A DNA stretch of 64,000 bases from Colimorpha sp045640985 (GTDB taxonomy: Bacteria; Bacteroidota; Bacteroidia; Bacteroidales; P3): positions 96,604-160,603 of the forward strand of contig JAZUFZ010000017.1 of the NCBI GenBank assembly GCA_045640985.1, read 5' to 3'. Below the pieces are notes generated by a model. The model was not told the DNA's origin. It ran no database searches and saw only the letters and a list, made by a program, of their open reading frames with translations. The position numbers were made by a program, and so were the translations under genes. Below are positions 9,343-17,695 of this stretch, one piece after another (the first letter of the stretch is position 1; every line of letters starts with the position of its first letter).

Positions 9343-9374
9343 ACTCAAGGGTGGCGCGAATGCCACCCTTGAGT
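9343..9374 (-). terminator. Rho-independent terminator of the Ser/Gly-rich protein gene
   Basis: A perfect 13-bp stem (ACTCAAGGGTGGC and its complement) with a 6-nt loop, followed on the minus strand by TTTTTGTG. It lies 53 nt beyond the stop at 9427. Confidence 0.9.
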
Positions 9375-9426
9375 CAATATACAGACAATGTAATAGATGT
9401 TTCTTTATTGGTCCGGTTCCCAGCCG

Positions 9427-10578
9427 TTAATCTGCCTCGTAGATAAGCAGCTGTCCGTCAGTGTAGAAGAAGAGCAATGGGTCTTTGTCGTGCTTCTTCA
9501 TAATCCAGCATCCGCCGTTCTCACGATCGATTTCCATCTTGCAGTATTTCTTGTTCACCTGCTGTTCAGCCAGAAGCTTGTCGTTCTTGTCGAATACCTG
9601 GAGGTAGGTATGGCCGTCAGGATCTTCTATGAGGGCGTACATATACTCTCCACTTACTGCGTAGGCAATCATTTCTACATCATACTTTTCGTGTACATAT
9701 TGTTTCACTACCACGAAGTTGGTTGGATGATAGTCGTACCAGTAGCTGTAGCAGTAATCCCAGAATCCATAGTAGTAGAAGTAGCGGAGTGGCAGTGGGT
9801 CCCAATATACCGGGTGGCAGTGGATCATGCAGTGGTGAACCGGGTGCCAGAAGTATGGAGCTGGATGGATAGGCACTGAGCTGCGTGGCATTACGCCTCC
9901 AGAAACACCTGGGCGGGCATAGGTTGAGTGAGGAGTTCCACCGACATAGCCTGCGCCGCCACGGCCGCCTACGCCTGCTGAAGACTGGCTTACAGGACCG
10001 TCGTTTGCCGGGCCGCCGTTTCTCGGACCCATGCTGCTGTTGCGACCGTCAGGTGCGCCACCGCGTACTCCTGCATTGCCGCCCATGGTACCTCTGCTTG
10101 AGGATACGGAACGCGGACTTGAGGAAGAAGGCTGATGACCTCTTGCGCTGCTACGGCTGTAGCCGCTGGTGGTACCGGAACTTCTTCCGTAGGAGCTTGA
10201 GGAGGAGGAATAACCGCTGGAAGAACGGCTTCCGCTATACCCCTCGCTGCGGGTTGAGTTGTGGGTTGGCGTATAGTTTCCGGAGCTGTGGCTGCCATAG
10301 CTGCTTGAGCTGGAACTGCTGCGACTGGAGCTATAACTGCTGGAGCTGCGGCTGCTACTGCCGCCACTGTAAGAGGAACTGCTGCTACGGCTGCTGCCGC
10401 CACTGTAACTGCTGTGGCTGCCGCCGCTGTAACCGCCGCCACGGCTGGAGGAACTTGCGCTGCTGTGGCTGCCGCCACCGCTGCGTCCGCCGCCACCGCC
10501 ACCGCGCTGTGCCATGGCTGGATCTATACAAAGAACCAATCCTAAGATGATTGCGATTATAAGTTTGTTCGTTTTCAT
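9427..10578 (-). CDS. Exported Ser/Gly-rich low-complexity protein with aromatic C-terminal domain
   Basis: 383 residues. Residues 1-23 are a signal peptide (cleavage after PAMA). Residues about 24-190 are an extreme low-complexity region of Gly, Ser, Arg and Tyr, with repeats such as SGGSHSS and YSGGSSSRSSS. From about 232 the composition changes to aromatic and His/Pro-rich (PYFWHPVHHCMIHCHPVYW, then YFYYYGFWDYCYSYWYDY). The last ~95 residues form a folded-looking domain (DVEMIAYAVSGEYMYALIEDP onward). A strong ribosome site (AAGGAG) sits 8 nt before the ATG, unusual for this phylum. It has its own promoter and terminator. Probably a secreted or surface protein; function unknown. Confidence 0.8.
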   Translation of the reverse strand: MKTNKLIIAIILGLVLCIDPAMAQRGGGGGGRSGGGSHSSASSSSRGGGYSGGSHSSYSGGSSRSSSSSYSGGSSSRSSSSYSSSRSSSSSSSYGSHSSGNYTPTHNSTRSEGYSGSRSSSGYSSSSSSYGRSSGTTSGYSRSSARGHQPSSSSPRSVSSSRGTMGGNAGVRGGAPDGRNSSMGPRNGGPANDGPVSQSSAGVGGRGGAGYVGGTPHSTYARPGVSGGVMPRSSVPIHPAPYFWHPVHHCMIHCHPVYWDPLPLRYFYYYGFWDYCYSYWYDYHPTNFVVVKQYVHEKYDVEMIAYAVSGEYMYALIEDPDGHTYLQVFDKNDKLLAEQQVNKKYCKMEIDRENGGCWIMKKHDKDPLLFFYTDGQLLIYEAD

Positions 10579-10622
10579 GATGAACTCCTTTCTTTTATTT
10601 TAATTGTGGTTTTTTTCTGATG

Positions 10623-10630
10623 CAAAAGTA
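10623..10630 (-). promoter_or_regulatory. -7 box (TACTTTTG) for the Ser/Gly-rich protein gene
   Basis: TACTTTTG on the minus strand, 45 nt before the ATG at 10578, matching TAnnTTTG. Confidence 0.6.
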
Positions 10631-10890
10631 CAACCAATAATCCGGGGTTTTTCTGCGAAATCCCCCGAATTTCCCCACAAAACCTCAATGCGCACAATAT
10701 CAGACATTTTCACAGAAATCCAACCTCAAGATTTTTTTATCTTCCGGTGTTATTCTGCGGAAAAAACATGGCATCGGACTCCCCGTCAGGCTATTCCGCC
10801 ATCCATACCGCCGCCAGACTCGTGAAATGAAACTCCGGCAAACCCGCTCAACAACTGATCAGAAAAATCCAGTACGCCGCACATCGGAGC

Positions 10891-11140
10891 GATTTTAACA
10901 TTTCATCTACCGGATTCTTCCCTGATAAATCTGAATTTTCTACGGGACTTCTCCGTATTTTCTCCGCCCTTTCTACGCTTTAAGAGCGCAGAAAAAGCGC
11001 AGAAAAAGCGCAGAAAAGGCGCAGAAAAGAGGGAGACACCCCAAAGATACCGGAAAGAAACCCTAAAGAAACCGGAGCCCCGTTCCAGAGACTCCAGCAA
11101 CTTTTCAAACACGGAAAACACCCATGGATTTTAACATTTC
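10891..11140. repeat. Composite intergenic repeat: 14-mer flanks around an iterated 11-bp hairpin (copy 1)
   Basis: The 14-mer GATTTTAACATTTC occurs at 10891-10904 and again at 11127-11140. Between them four consecutive 11-bp units (AGCGCAGAAAA three times, then GGCGCAGAAAA) fill 10985-11028. The left arm at 10949-10979 is their imperfect reverse complement (TTTTCTCCGCC, TTTCTACGCT), so the whole can fold as a long hairpin. A second copy with the same unit number and order lies at 34894-35236. Confidence 0.8.
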
Positions 11141-11217
11141 CTGCCTGCCACGGGTGTCGGATTCCCCATATCGGGGGGCATACGATCCCGGACAGCACGG
11201 CATGGCATGGCAATCCA

Positions 11218-12900
11218 TCAATTTTTCACAGGAAATAAGGTGAGATGCAGATTCTTTACAGGCTCCAAGGCGCTTTCTCCCGCGAAGCCGTATCCGTCGG
11301 ATTCAATGCGGATATCCGCGGTCAAAGGTTCGCCTTTGCGATGAGGATACCAGTTGTCCTCACTCGGCAGCACGATAGTTCCGTCGGCAGCACGACAGTC
11401 GGCAAGAGGCATGGAATAGGAGAACTTTATCGAAACGGGATGGCCTGACAGTCTGATGCGTTTCCCCTTCCGGCGGTAGATTCCTTCGCCAAAGGACTCT
11501 ATCCTGACGTTCTTTGATAACAACAGGGTATTCTTCCTTTTATATTTATAGGAGAAATAGCAGGTCCCCGCTACCTTGAGCGTGTCGCCTTCGATTCGGA
11601 TGCGCATAAAGTATTGGTTGTAATCAACCAGATAGGGATGAATCACCAGGTCGGTAAGTTCATAACTCTTCATATAGGGTTCAATTGACCCGAGCCCCAT
11701 CTCGTTTCTGCGCTCATTAAGGTTACGGATGTCCGCTATCGGTTCAAAAGCCGTGAAGTCGTCAATGGTCAGGAGCTGCGTCCCATACAGCTGCGGCTTT
11801 TCATTATGCGTTAAGTCGCGGTCGGTCATATAGGCAATCCACGTTTTGTCGAAGTCACCTTTATCAGCTTCAGGTAAGGCCTGTTCGAGATACCAGTGAA
11901 GGAACTCAGGGTTGCCATGCTGCGCCAGGAGCGAGGCGTGATTTACCCCGGAATGACCCACGTTGCGATAGGTGGGAAACCCATATTGGGCGATGAGTTC
12001 TTCCAGATGCTTGATGTTCAGGGAGTCCACGAGATGTATCTCCCGCCAGAGGCTATCGGATTCGGAAGCGGACATGTCATCCAGCAGATACCGCAACCGC
12101 TGATCTTCATCACACATTGCCTTGAGGTCCTTCCTGTATGCCTCATTCAGATCCTTGCGGGTCAAATCCCGGCTGTCGGCCATGGCTTTAATTACTTCAG
12201 GATTATAGTCCCCGCTGTCGGCTGCCGACAACGCCTGTATGAGATATGCGTCAAAAAACTCGTCAGGCATGAACTGAACGATATATGTGGCCATGTCATT
12301 ACATTGGGAACCGACTCTGGTCAGCGTAGGGAATCCCCGCTCCTCGATCAGTTGCTTAAACTCGATATAATTGAGGGAATCAACCGCTTTTATCACAAGT
12401 GCCAGCGAATCCTGGTCATAGTGGCTGTTGAACTGTAATTGATGTGGCGCATAACGGGCCCGTTTCATCGCCAGCAGACGGTTCTGGTAAACCGTATCCT
12501 GATAACCGCGGGGAGAGACCATATTCACAATCTCATCCCAATAGTCAAGCGTATCGGTCTTAAATACTTCAGCTTCCTCATCCAGATATCTCATGTCGAA
12601 CCATTTGCTTTCAGCTGCCCGGAAAAAGACCGTTTTCTCTGCCTCGCTGCCCGGGTTGCAAATGTGTGTGGTATATAGCAGATACATCAACGATATACAG
12701 TCGTTGGAGGTGATGCCATACACAGAATCCATCATACAAAGAATACTATAGGCAGTCTCAATGTCCAGATTCTGGTATGCCTTAATGGCAGACATTTTCA
12801 AGTCATAGTATGGGGGAATGACTTTCTTTTCATTATTCTGAGCCTGCGCCCCCATCACCACGGCCAGCAGGACCACGAAAATCAAGAATTCTTTCTTCAT
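11218..12900 (-). CDS. Exported protein with two DUF6624-like domains
   Basis: 560 residues with an N-terminal signal peptide (cleavage near residue 20, GAQA). Two related blocks of about 130 residues are visible. The first starts near residue 155 (DQDSLALVIKAVDSLN, then QLIEERGFPTLTRVG, FMPDEFFDAYLIQAL, DSRDLTRKD). The second starts near 262 (LVDSLNIKHLEELIAQYGFPTYRNVG, read in two blocks; LLAQHGNPEFLHWYLEQAL; MTDRDLTHNEKPQLYGTQ). These match my recall of the DUF6624 pattern (YGxP...VG...QH...Q.YGTQ). The last ~170 residues look like a separate beta-rich domain. No catalytic assignment is possible. It is transcribed alone, divergent from the sigma-factor operon. Confidence 0.75.
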   Translation of the reverse strand: MKKEFLIFVVLLAVVMGAQAQNNEKKVIPPYYDLKMSAIKAYQNLDIETAYSILCMMDSVYGITSNDCISLMYLLYTTHICNPGSEAEKTVFFRAAESKWFDMRYLDEEAEVFKTDTLDYWDEIVNMVSPRGYQDTVYQNRLLAMKRARYAPHQLQFNSHYDQDSLALVIKAVDSLNYIEFKQLIEERGFPTLTRVGSQCNDMATYIVQFMPDEFFDAYLIQALSAADSGDYNPEVIKAMADSRDLTRKDLNEAYRKDLKAMCDEDQRLRYLLDDMSASESDSLWREIHLVDSLNIKHLEELIAQYGFPTYRNVGHSGVNHASLLAQHGNPEFLHWYLEQALPEADKGDFDKTWIAYMTDRDLTHNEKPQLYGTQLLTIDDFTAFEPIADIRNLNERRNEMGLGSIEPYMKSYELTDLVIHPYLVDYNQYFMRIRIEGDTLKVAGTCYFSYKYKRKNTLLLSKNVRIESFGEGIYRRKGKRIRLSGHPVSIKFSYSMPLADCRAADGTIVLPSEDNWYPHRKGEPLTADIRIESDGYGFAGESALEPVKNLHLTLFPVKN

Positions 12901-12991
12901 AAGACAATTTCTGAATATTTAATAATAACGGATTGGATATATAAATATTGCATAGAAACCCTAAAAGTCATCTCTCTTCTCAAGAAAAGTT

Positions 12992-12999
12992 TACTTTTG
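12992..12999 (+). promoter_or_regulatory. -7 box (TACTTTTG) for the sigma/anti-sigma/barrel operon
   Basis: TACTTTTG lies 58 nt upstream of the sigma-factor ATG at 13057 and matches TAnnTTTG. It sits inside an imperfect dyad (CTCTCTTCTC ... GAAAAGAGAG, 12971-13015) that could be an operator. Confidence 0.55.
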
Positions 13000-13056
13000 A
13001 TGTAAGAAAAGAGAGGGGAATTGCGTTTACTTAATGAAAGTTGTCCGGAAAAACCG

Positions 13057-13533
13057 ATGAAAACCGAGAAGTTCAAACATATTATCCTTACCTATCAACC
13101 AGCGATGCAACGGATGGCAGAAGCAATACTGAAGGATGGCGCGATGGCTGAGGATGCTGTGCAAGAGGCTATGATTGCCCTCTGGAACCATCGGGACACA
13201 CTGGAAAAGCAGCCCTCGATTGAGGGTTACTGTATTTCAACCGTAAAGAACCATAGTATCACACTGTTACGGAAACTCCATCCGACTCAGGAAATCGACG
13301 AGGAGGTTTTGAGAATGTACGAACTGCCTTCCGACGATCTGGAGGAACGCTACCAGAAGGCTATGGGAATGATCAAGCAACTGCCTGAACTACAACAAAA
13401 GGCAATACTGCTACGCTACGAGGAGGAAAAAGGTACGGAAGAAATCACTAAAGAACTCCACATCTCTTCCTCAAACCTTTACACTACAATATCCCGCGCC
13501 TTGAAAACATTGAAAGAAATGATGGAAAAATGA
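13057..13533 (+). CDS. ECF-type RNA polymerase sigma factor
   Basis: A 158-residue extracytoplasmic-function sigma factor. Region 2 is visible (MAEDAVQEAMIALWNHRD followed by SIEGYCISTVKNHSITLLRK, residues about 28-70). Region 4 ends the protein with a helix-turn-helix (LPELQQKAILLRYEEEKG, then EITKELHISSSNLYTTISRALKTL). I take the ATG at 13057; a TTG at 13021 in the same frame would add 12 residues with no family match. The gene is followed after 13 nt by an anti-sigma-like membrane protein and then by an outer-membrane-type protein, the usual arrangement for envelope sensing in this phylum. Confidence 0.9.
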   Translation: MKTEKFKHIILTYQPAMQRMAEAILKDGAMAEDAVQEAMIALWNHRDTLEKQPSIEGYCISTVKNHSITLLRKLHPTQEIDEEVLRMYELPSDDLEERYQKAMGMIKQLPELQQKAILLRYEEEKGTEEITKELHISSSNLYTTISRALKTLKEMMEK

Positions 13534-13546
13534 AAGGAGAATACGC

Positions 13547-14221
13547 ATGAAAGAGTCTCAGACAGATACCGAATTACAGCAGATGCTGGATGCCCTGACA
13601 GCACACGGGCGAAATGCCCGACGCCAGAAGCAGCTTATGGCTCAGATTGACCAGCTGGCAGGCGAAAAAGAGAAGCCTTCCCGCAAGCTGTGGCCCTGGA
13701 TGGCTTCGGCTATAAGTGTGGCGGCCTGTCTGCTGATTATTGTGCTGACGGGGAAAGAGCCACAGAAACCTGCGTTGTCGGCCGCCCTGCACAACGATAC
13801 CATTATGACAAACCCACAAATAATCTCTTCGGATAAAACAGCGGAAATCACAATGGGGAACGAAGCTAAGTATCATGTTCCAAGAGATATAGCACAACTT
13901 CAACCAAAGGAACAGATGTCTGTACCGGAGGGCCAGGACCTTCACGAAGATCCGCAGGAACCAGAAACGACATCCTTCACTCCCGTTTTGGAAAAACCGA
14001 TTGAAATAGAATCCATATACGAGGAACCCATTGAAGAACAGGAAAGTCCACAAACGGCTCCTACCCGTAAAGTAATACAGACAAACACTATGGTTGCCTA
14101 TAACCGCAACTCTGGAAACTCCAGAAGAAGATCCAGAAGAACAGATCCTGATGCCAATAACTTTATGAGCATTCCATACGAAACAAATCCTGAAAACATA
14201 TTGCTGGCCATCAATTTATAA
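13547..14221 (+). CDS. Single-pass membrane protein, probable anti-sigma factor
   Basis: 224 residues: a cytoplasmic helical N-terminus (about 1-46), one transmembrane helix (WMASAISVAACLLIIVLTG, about 50-68), then a long low-complexity Glu/Pro/Thr-rich outside region and a basic patch (SGNSRRRSRRTDP). Position directly after an ECF sigma gene (13-nt gap, clear AAGGAG ribosome site) is the main argument for anti-sigma function; the N-terminal helical segment lacks a zinc-binding HxxxCxxC motif. Both the role and partner are inferred from context. The barrel gene follows 13 nt later. Confidence 0.65.
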   Translation: MKESQTDTELQQMLDALTAHGRNARRQKQLMAQIDQLAGEKEKPSRKLWPWMASAISVAACLLIIVLTGKEPQKPALSAALHNDTIMTNPQIISSDKTAEITMGNEAKYHVPRDIAQLQPKEQMSVPEGQDLHEDPQEPETTSFTPVLEKPIEIESIYEEPIEEQESPQTAPTRKVIQTNTMVAYNRNSGNSRRRSRRTDPDANNFMSIPYETNPENILLAINL

Positions 14222-14234
14222 AACCCTTAGAATC

Positions 14235-15560
14235 ATGAAGAAACTTGTTATTATTATGTTGGCGATGCTTTCGATGCAAGGCATAGCACAAGAAGTAGAA
14301 ATACAGCAGACCATCAACGAAAAAATCAATAGTCTGTATATCGGCCGCGGCTGGGACGTGAGATTCATCCAACCACGGGACTCCTTAAGCGACAAAGAAT
14401 TAAAAAACATTCCTACCACGATTTCCATCATCGTTCCAGAGGAACTGGCATCCAAAGCCCAGAGTGTCACCCCTATAGAATATGACTCCAAGGAGCTGAG
14501 ACTGAAGGACAACAGCTACCTTCCTGAAAATACCATAGTAGAAATCAGGAGTACCTTCTACCAAATTAAAAATATAATACTGGAAAACCATGCCACCGTG
14601 ACGGCTGACTATTTCATGCTTAATCCGCCGTCAAAAGTCTCAAAACTTATTCTCAAAAACGATTCAAAGATGAGTATAAGATATTGGGCAATCAATGTTT
14701 TCAATAAGGTCAGCCTACAGCCATATTCAACCTTGGAAATAGATACCATTACTGGTTCAGGAATAATCTCTACAAACAAAGGAAACCTGCAGATAAACAC
14801 CTATATAGAGACAGATATAACTGTATATGAGGACTTTGCCCCAAACAACAACCTGAATCCGCCACTTATTCCCGAAGGAGAATACGTATCGGAAAAGGAT
14901 CCTTTGGTTCAGTACGATTCCATACGGCGTTTGAAAATCTCGCACTTCGATACCTCATATTCTACAAAACTCAGCAACAGTACCCTCACGGTCTCTTTCG
15001 GATACTATCTGACAGCAACCTTTACTGGGAACGATGCCTATAGGCAAAGTCCATACTTTTCCAACAACGGAGTTGGCGTAAGAGTACCTATAATAATACA
15101 TTTCCCACTCAATAGAAAATGGGATATCAACGCCGGTGTACAATATGACTTCTGCATCATGAATTTGTGGAATCAGGTAACGACAAACGATGATGGAAAC
15201 CTTACAATGACCAATACCATACCCAGCAAACATAACAGTATATTAGGTCACTACATTGGGATACCCTTGGGAATATCCTTCCAGAGTGCCACTACCCGTC
15301 AATCCATTGGATTTGATATTACGCCGGCATTTCTTGTTAGCGAACGCTTTGGAACCGCAACCGTGGACTATAACTGGAAAGGCCAAACGGAGAAAACATC
15401 TCTGCTCAACCCCATAAAACTGGAGGCCAGCTTGAGCTGGACGATGAACATCTTAGGAAGATATTACGGATTCAGGTATTTTACCAACCTGCTGCCTCAG
15501 TTCCGGAAATCGACCGACGCACCGAAAACTCACACGTTCGGCGTAGAACTTATCTTCTAA
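14235..15560 (+). CDS. Exported protein with adhesin-like N-terminus and C-terminal beta-barrel
   Basis: 441 residues with a signal peptide (cleavage after GIAQ, residue 19). Residues about 55-200 repeat short beta strands (ELRLKDNSYLPENTIVEIRS, LILKNDSKMSIRYW, VSLQPYSTLEIDTI) like a right-handed beta-helix or DUF2807/head-GIN domain. From about 240 the alternating hydrophobic pattern and C-terminal aromatic residue (FGVELIF) suggest an outer-membrane barrel of 8-10 strands. It is the third gene of the sigma/anti-sigma operon, so it is a candidate sensor or regulated target. No named family is certain. Confidence 0.7.
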   Translation: MKKLVIIMLAMLSMQGIAQEVEIQQTINEKINSLYIGRGWDVRFIQPRDSLSDKELKNIPTTISIIVPEELASKAQSVTPIEYDSKELRLKDNSYLPENTIVEIRSTFYQIKNIILENHATVTADYFMLNPPSKVSKLILKNDSKMSIRYWAINVFNKVSLQPYSTLEIDTITGSGIISTNKGNLQINTYIETDITVYEDFAPNNNLNPPLIPEGEYVSEKDPLVQYDSIRRLKISHFDTSYSTKLSNSTLTVSFGYYLTATFTGNDAYRQSPYFSNNGVGVRVPIIIHFPLNRKWDINAGVQYDFCIMNLWNQVTTNDDGNLTMTNTIPSKHNSILGHYIGIPLGISFQSATTRQSIGFDITPAFLVSERFGTATVDYNWKGQTEKTSLLNPIKLEASLSWTMNILGRYYGFRYFTNLLPQFRKSTDAPKTHTFGVELIF

Positions 15561-15579
15561 ATACAAGAAATCCCTAAAA

Positions 15580-17118
15580 TCAAGCACCCCAACTATCGCG
15601 GTCAAGACTGCGATAGTTGATGGCTTCGGAAAGATGCGCCGTGTGAATGCGCTCCGAGCCCTCTAAATCAGCAATGGTACGCGCAACTTTGAGAATGCGA
15701 TCGTAGGCTCGTGCCGAAAGCCCAAGACGCTCCATGGCCTTTTTCATCAATGAGGAGCCATCCTCATCAATCACACAATACTGACGGAGCAGTTTTGTGG
15801 TCATCTGAGCGTTGCAATGAATTCCCGGATAATCTTTGTAACGATCTTCCTGAATCTTCCGGGCCTTGATGACCCGTTCACGAATAGCCGCACTCGGTTC
15901 GCCAGGCTGGAGGTTGGAAAGATCCTTGAAAGGTACCGGAACAACCTCAAGATGAATGTCGATACGGTCCATTAAAGGACCTGACACGCGGTTCATATAT
16001 TTCTTAACCGCACCCGGTGGGCAGGTACAAGGAATCGTAGGATGATTATAATACCCGCAAGGGCATGGATTCATGGCCGCCACCAACATAAAACTGGCAG
16101 GATATTCCACCGTCATCTTGGCACGGGAAACAGTAACTTTACGGTCCTCCATGGGCTGACGGAGCACCTCCAATACAGTACGTTTGAACTCAGGTAGCTC
16201 ATCAAGAAAAAGCACTCCATTATGAGCAAGACTTATTTCCCCAGGTTGAGGATTGACACCACCGCCTACAAGCGCAACATCAGAAACAGTATGGTGGGGA
16301 GCCCTGAAAGGACGAACGGCAATCAAAGCATCTTCTTTCTTCATCTTGCCTGCCACAGAATGTATCTGTGTGGTCTCTAAAGACTCTTCAAGTGAAAGCG
16401 GAGGCAAAATGGACGGCATTCTCTTGGCCAGCATAGTCTTGCCACTTCCCGGCGCGCCAATCATAATCACATTATGACCTCCAGCAGCTGCAATTTCCAA
16501 AGCCCTCTTGGCTGTCTCCTGCCCCTTTACATCAGAAAAATCATATTCGTAGTTGCAAAGACTTCTGGAAAATTCCTCACGAGTATCATATTCCGTTAAA
16601 GGAAGCGTTCCTTCCTGATTCAGGAAATCAATTACCTGCTTGATATTATCGGCCCCATAAACCTCAAGATTATTTACAATAGCAGCCTCACGAGCGTTAT
16701 CGGAAGGAAGAATGATACCCTTGAACTTCTGGCGACGAGCTTCTATGGCAATAGGCAAAGCCCCTTTGATTGGGCGGAGACTTCCATCCAAAGAAAGTTC
16801 GCCCATGACAACATAATGCTCCAGAAGATCAGCTTTTATATTACCAGAAGCGGCCAGAATACCGAGAGCAATAGTAAGATCATACGCTGTGCCTTCTTTT
16901 CGTATGTCTGCTGGAGCCATATTGATTACGACCTTCTTTCCCGGAATATGATATCCATATTGACTGATGGCAGTACTGATACGTTCACGACTCTCCTTTA
17001 CGGCACTATCGGGAAGACCTACCAGCAAAAAATTCACACCTAAATCTACACTAACCTCTACGGTCACCATTGTGGCGCCGATACCAGTAATTGCACATCC
17101 ATAGGTTTTTACCAACAT
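15580..17118 (-). CDS. YifB/ComM-type Mg-chelatase-like AAA+ ATPase
   Basis: 512-residue AAA+ protein of the YifB/ComM family; ComM is a helicase aiding branch migration during integration of transformed DNA. An N-terminal Lon/S5-like domain (GELSLDGSLRPIKGALPIAI, near residue 110) is followed by Walker A GAPGSGKTML near 225, Walker B VLFLDELPEF near 300, and a Cys cluster (NPCPCGYYNHPTIPCTCPPG, near 345). The C-terminal Mg-chelatase helical domain ends in SEAINYRSLDR. It is convergent with the barrel gene, with 19 nt between the stops. Confidence 0.93.
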   Translation of the reverse strand: MLVKTYGCAITGIGATMVTVEVSVDLGVNFLLVGLPDSAVKESRERISTAISQYGYHIPGKKVVINMAPADIRKEGTAYDLTIALGILAASGNIKADLLEHYVVMGELSLDGSLRPIKGALPIAIEARRQKFKGIILPSDNAREAAIVNNLEVYGADNIKQVIDFLNQEGTLPLTEYDTREEFSRSLCNYEYDFSDVKGQETAKRALEIAAAGGHNVIMIGAPGSGKTMLAKRMPSILPPLSLEESLETTQIHSVAGKMKKEDALIAVRPFRAPHHTVSDVALVGGGVNPQPGEISLAHNGVLFLDELPEFKRTVLEVLRQPMEDRKVTVSRAKMTVEYPASFMLVAAMNPCPCGYYNHPTIPCTCPPGAVKKYMNRVSGPLMDRIDIHLEVVPVPFKDLSNLQPGEPSAAIRERVIKARKIQEDRYKDYPGIHCNAQMTTKLLRQYCVIDEDGSSLMKKAMERLGLSARAYDRILKVARTIADLEGSERIHTAHLSEAINYRSLDRDSWGA

Positions 17119-17137
17119 AACTATCGTATTCTTTATA

Positions 17138-17695
17138 TTACGAGAAAAATGCGCCGGAAACAGCCAAAACCAACAGCATCAGGACTGACAAAGCACACCA
17201 TCTTTTGGGGCGTATATCAACTTTCTGACGACCAAGCATGATAGCCCAATAGCAGAAAACGAACAACACTACCAGCATCGGGATTGAAGAACGCCATAAA
17301 TCAGTCTCAAAGAGGACCCGGAAACCTGCCCCTATTCCAATCAAAAGCATATTGATGCCTACAGCCACAGCAAGGGCGAAAATCGTTCCCCAATGCGATA
17401 TGTCAAAAGCTGGTGTTTCTTTATTTCTACGGAAAACCTTAGCCAGCATACGGATGGCAACCAGCAAAAATACGCCTAAAAAGATAAGATTATCATAGTC
17501 TGGCATATCAAACCGCAAAAGATTACCTATAAGGATACCAAGTTCGAGCATAACCGTCTGGACAATAGCCACAACCAAAGCCACCAGAAGGCCTCTACTC
17601 AGCCGGATACGTTTTTTTTCTGCGCTATCTCTTATAACAACCAATGAGGAGATACCCAAGGCTATAGACAATACAATATATTCTAAAATGGTCAT
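17138..17695 (-). CDS. MntP-like (DUF204) six-helix membrane protein, atypical
   Basis: 185 residues with six predicted transmembrane helices in two inverted halves, as in the manganese exporter MntP. Matching segments are RGLLVALVVAIVQTVMLELG, FLLVAIRMLAKVFRRN, and the second-half repeat GTIFALAVAVGINMLLIGIG. The conserved acidic residues expected in helix 1 (SMDAF) and helix 4 (TSLDA) of MntP are not present; here the segments read GISSLVV and VGINMLL. It may therefore not carry manganese. It overlaps rsmA by 4 nt (ATGA) and ends 20 nt before yifB. Confidence 0.6.
   Translation of the reverse strand: MTILEYIVLSIALGISSLVVIRDSAEKKRIRLSRGLLVALVVAIVQTVMLELGILIGNLLRFDMPDYDNLIFLGVFLLVAIRMLAKVFRRNKETPAFDISHWGTIFALAVAVGINMLLIGIGAGFRVLFETDLWRSSIPMLVVLFVFCYWAIMLGRQKVDIRPKRWCALSVLMLLVLAVSGAFFS

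Larger units (their letters stand above)
10579..11217. other. Intergenic region with promoter and hairpin repeat element
   Basis: 639 bp without a credible gene. Contains the -7 box at 10623, a ~165-bp stretch (10640-10800) where nothing is recognised, and a composite repeat at 10891-11140. Short frames here (for example 10903-11121) run through the repeat and look spurious. Confidence 0.7.

Noticed and set aside
9990..10502. Ala/Val/Pro-rich 170-codon frame inside the Ser/Gly-rich gene
   Set aside because: Same strand, shifted frame; produced by the periodic Gly/Ser codons. The proper frame has signal peptide, ribosome site and terminator.
10985..11028. CRISPR array
   Set aside because: The 11-bp units are directly adjacent with no spacers and form one arm of a hairpin. 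No cas genes.
10903..11121. 72-codon frame through the 10.9-11.1 kb repeat
   Set aside because: Made of the hairpin repeat itself; no start signal or family; treated as repeat.
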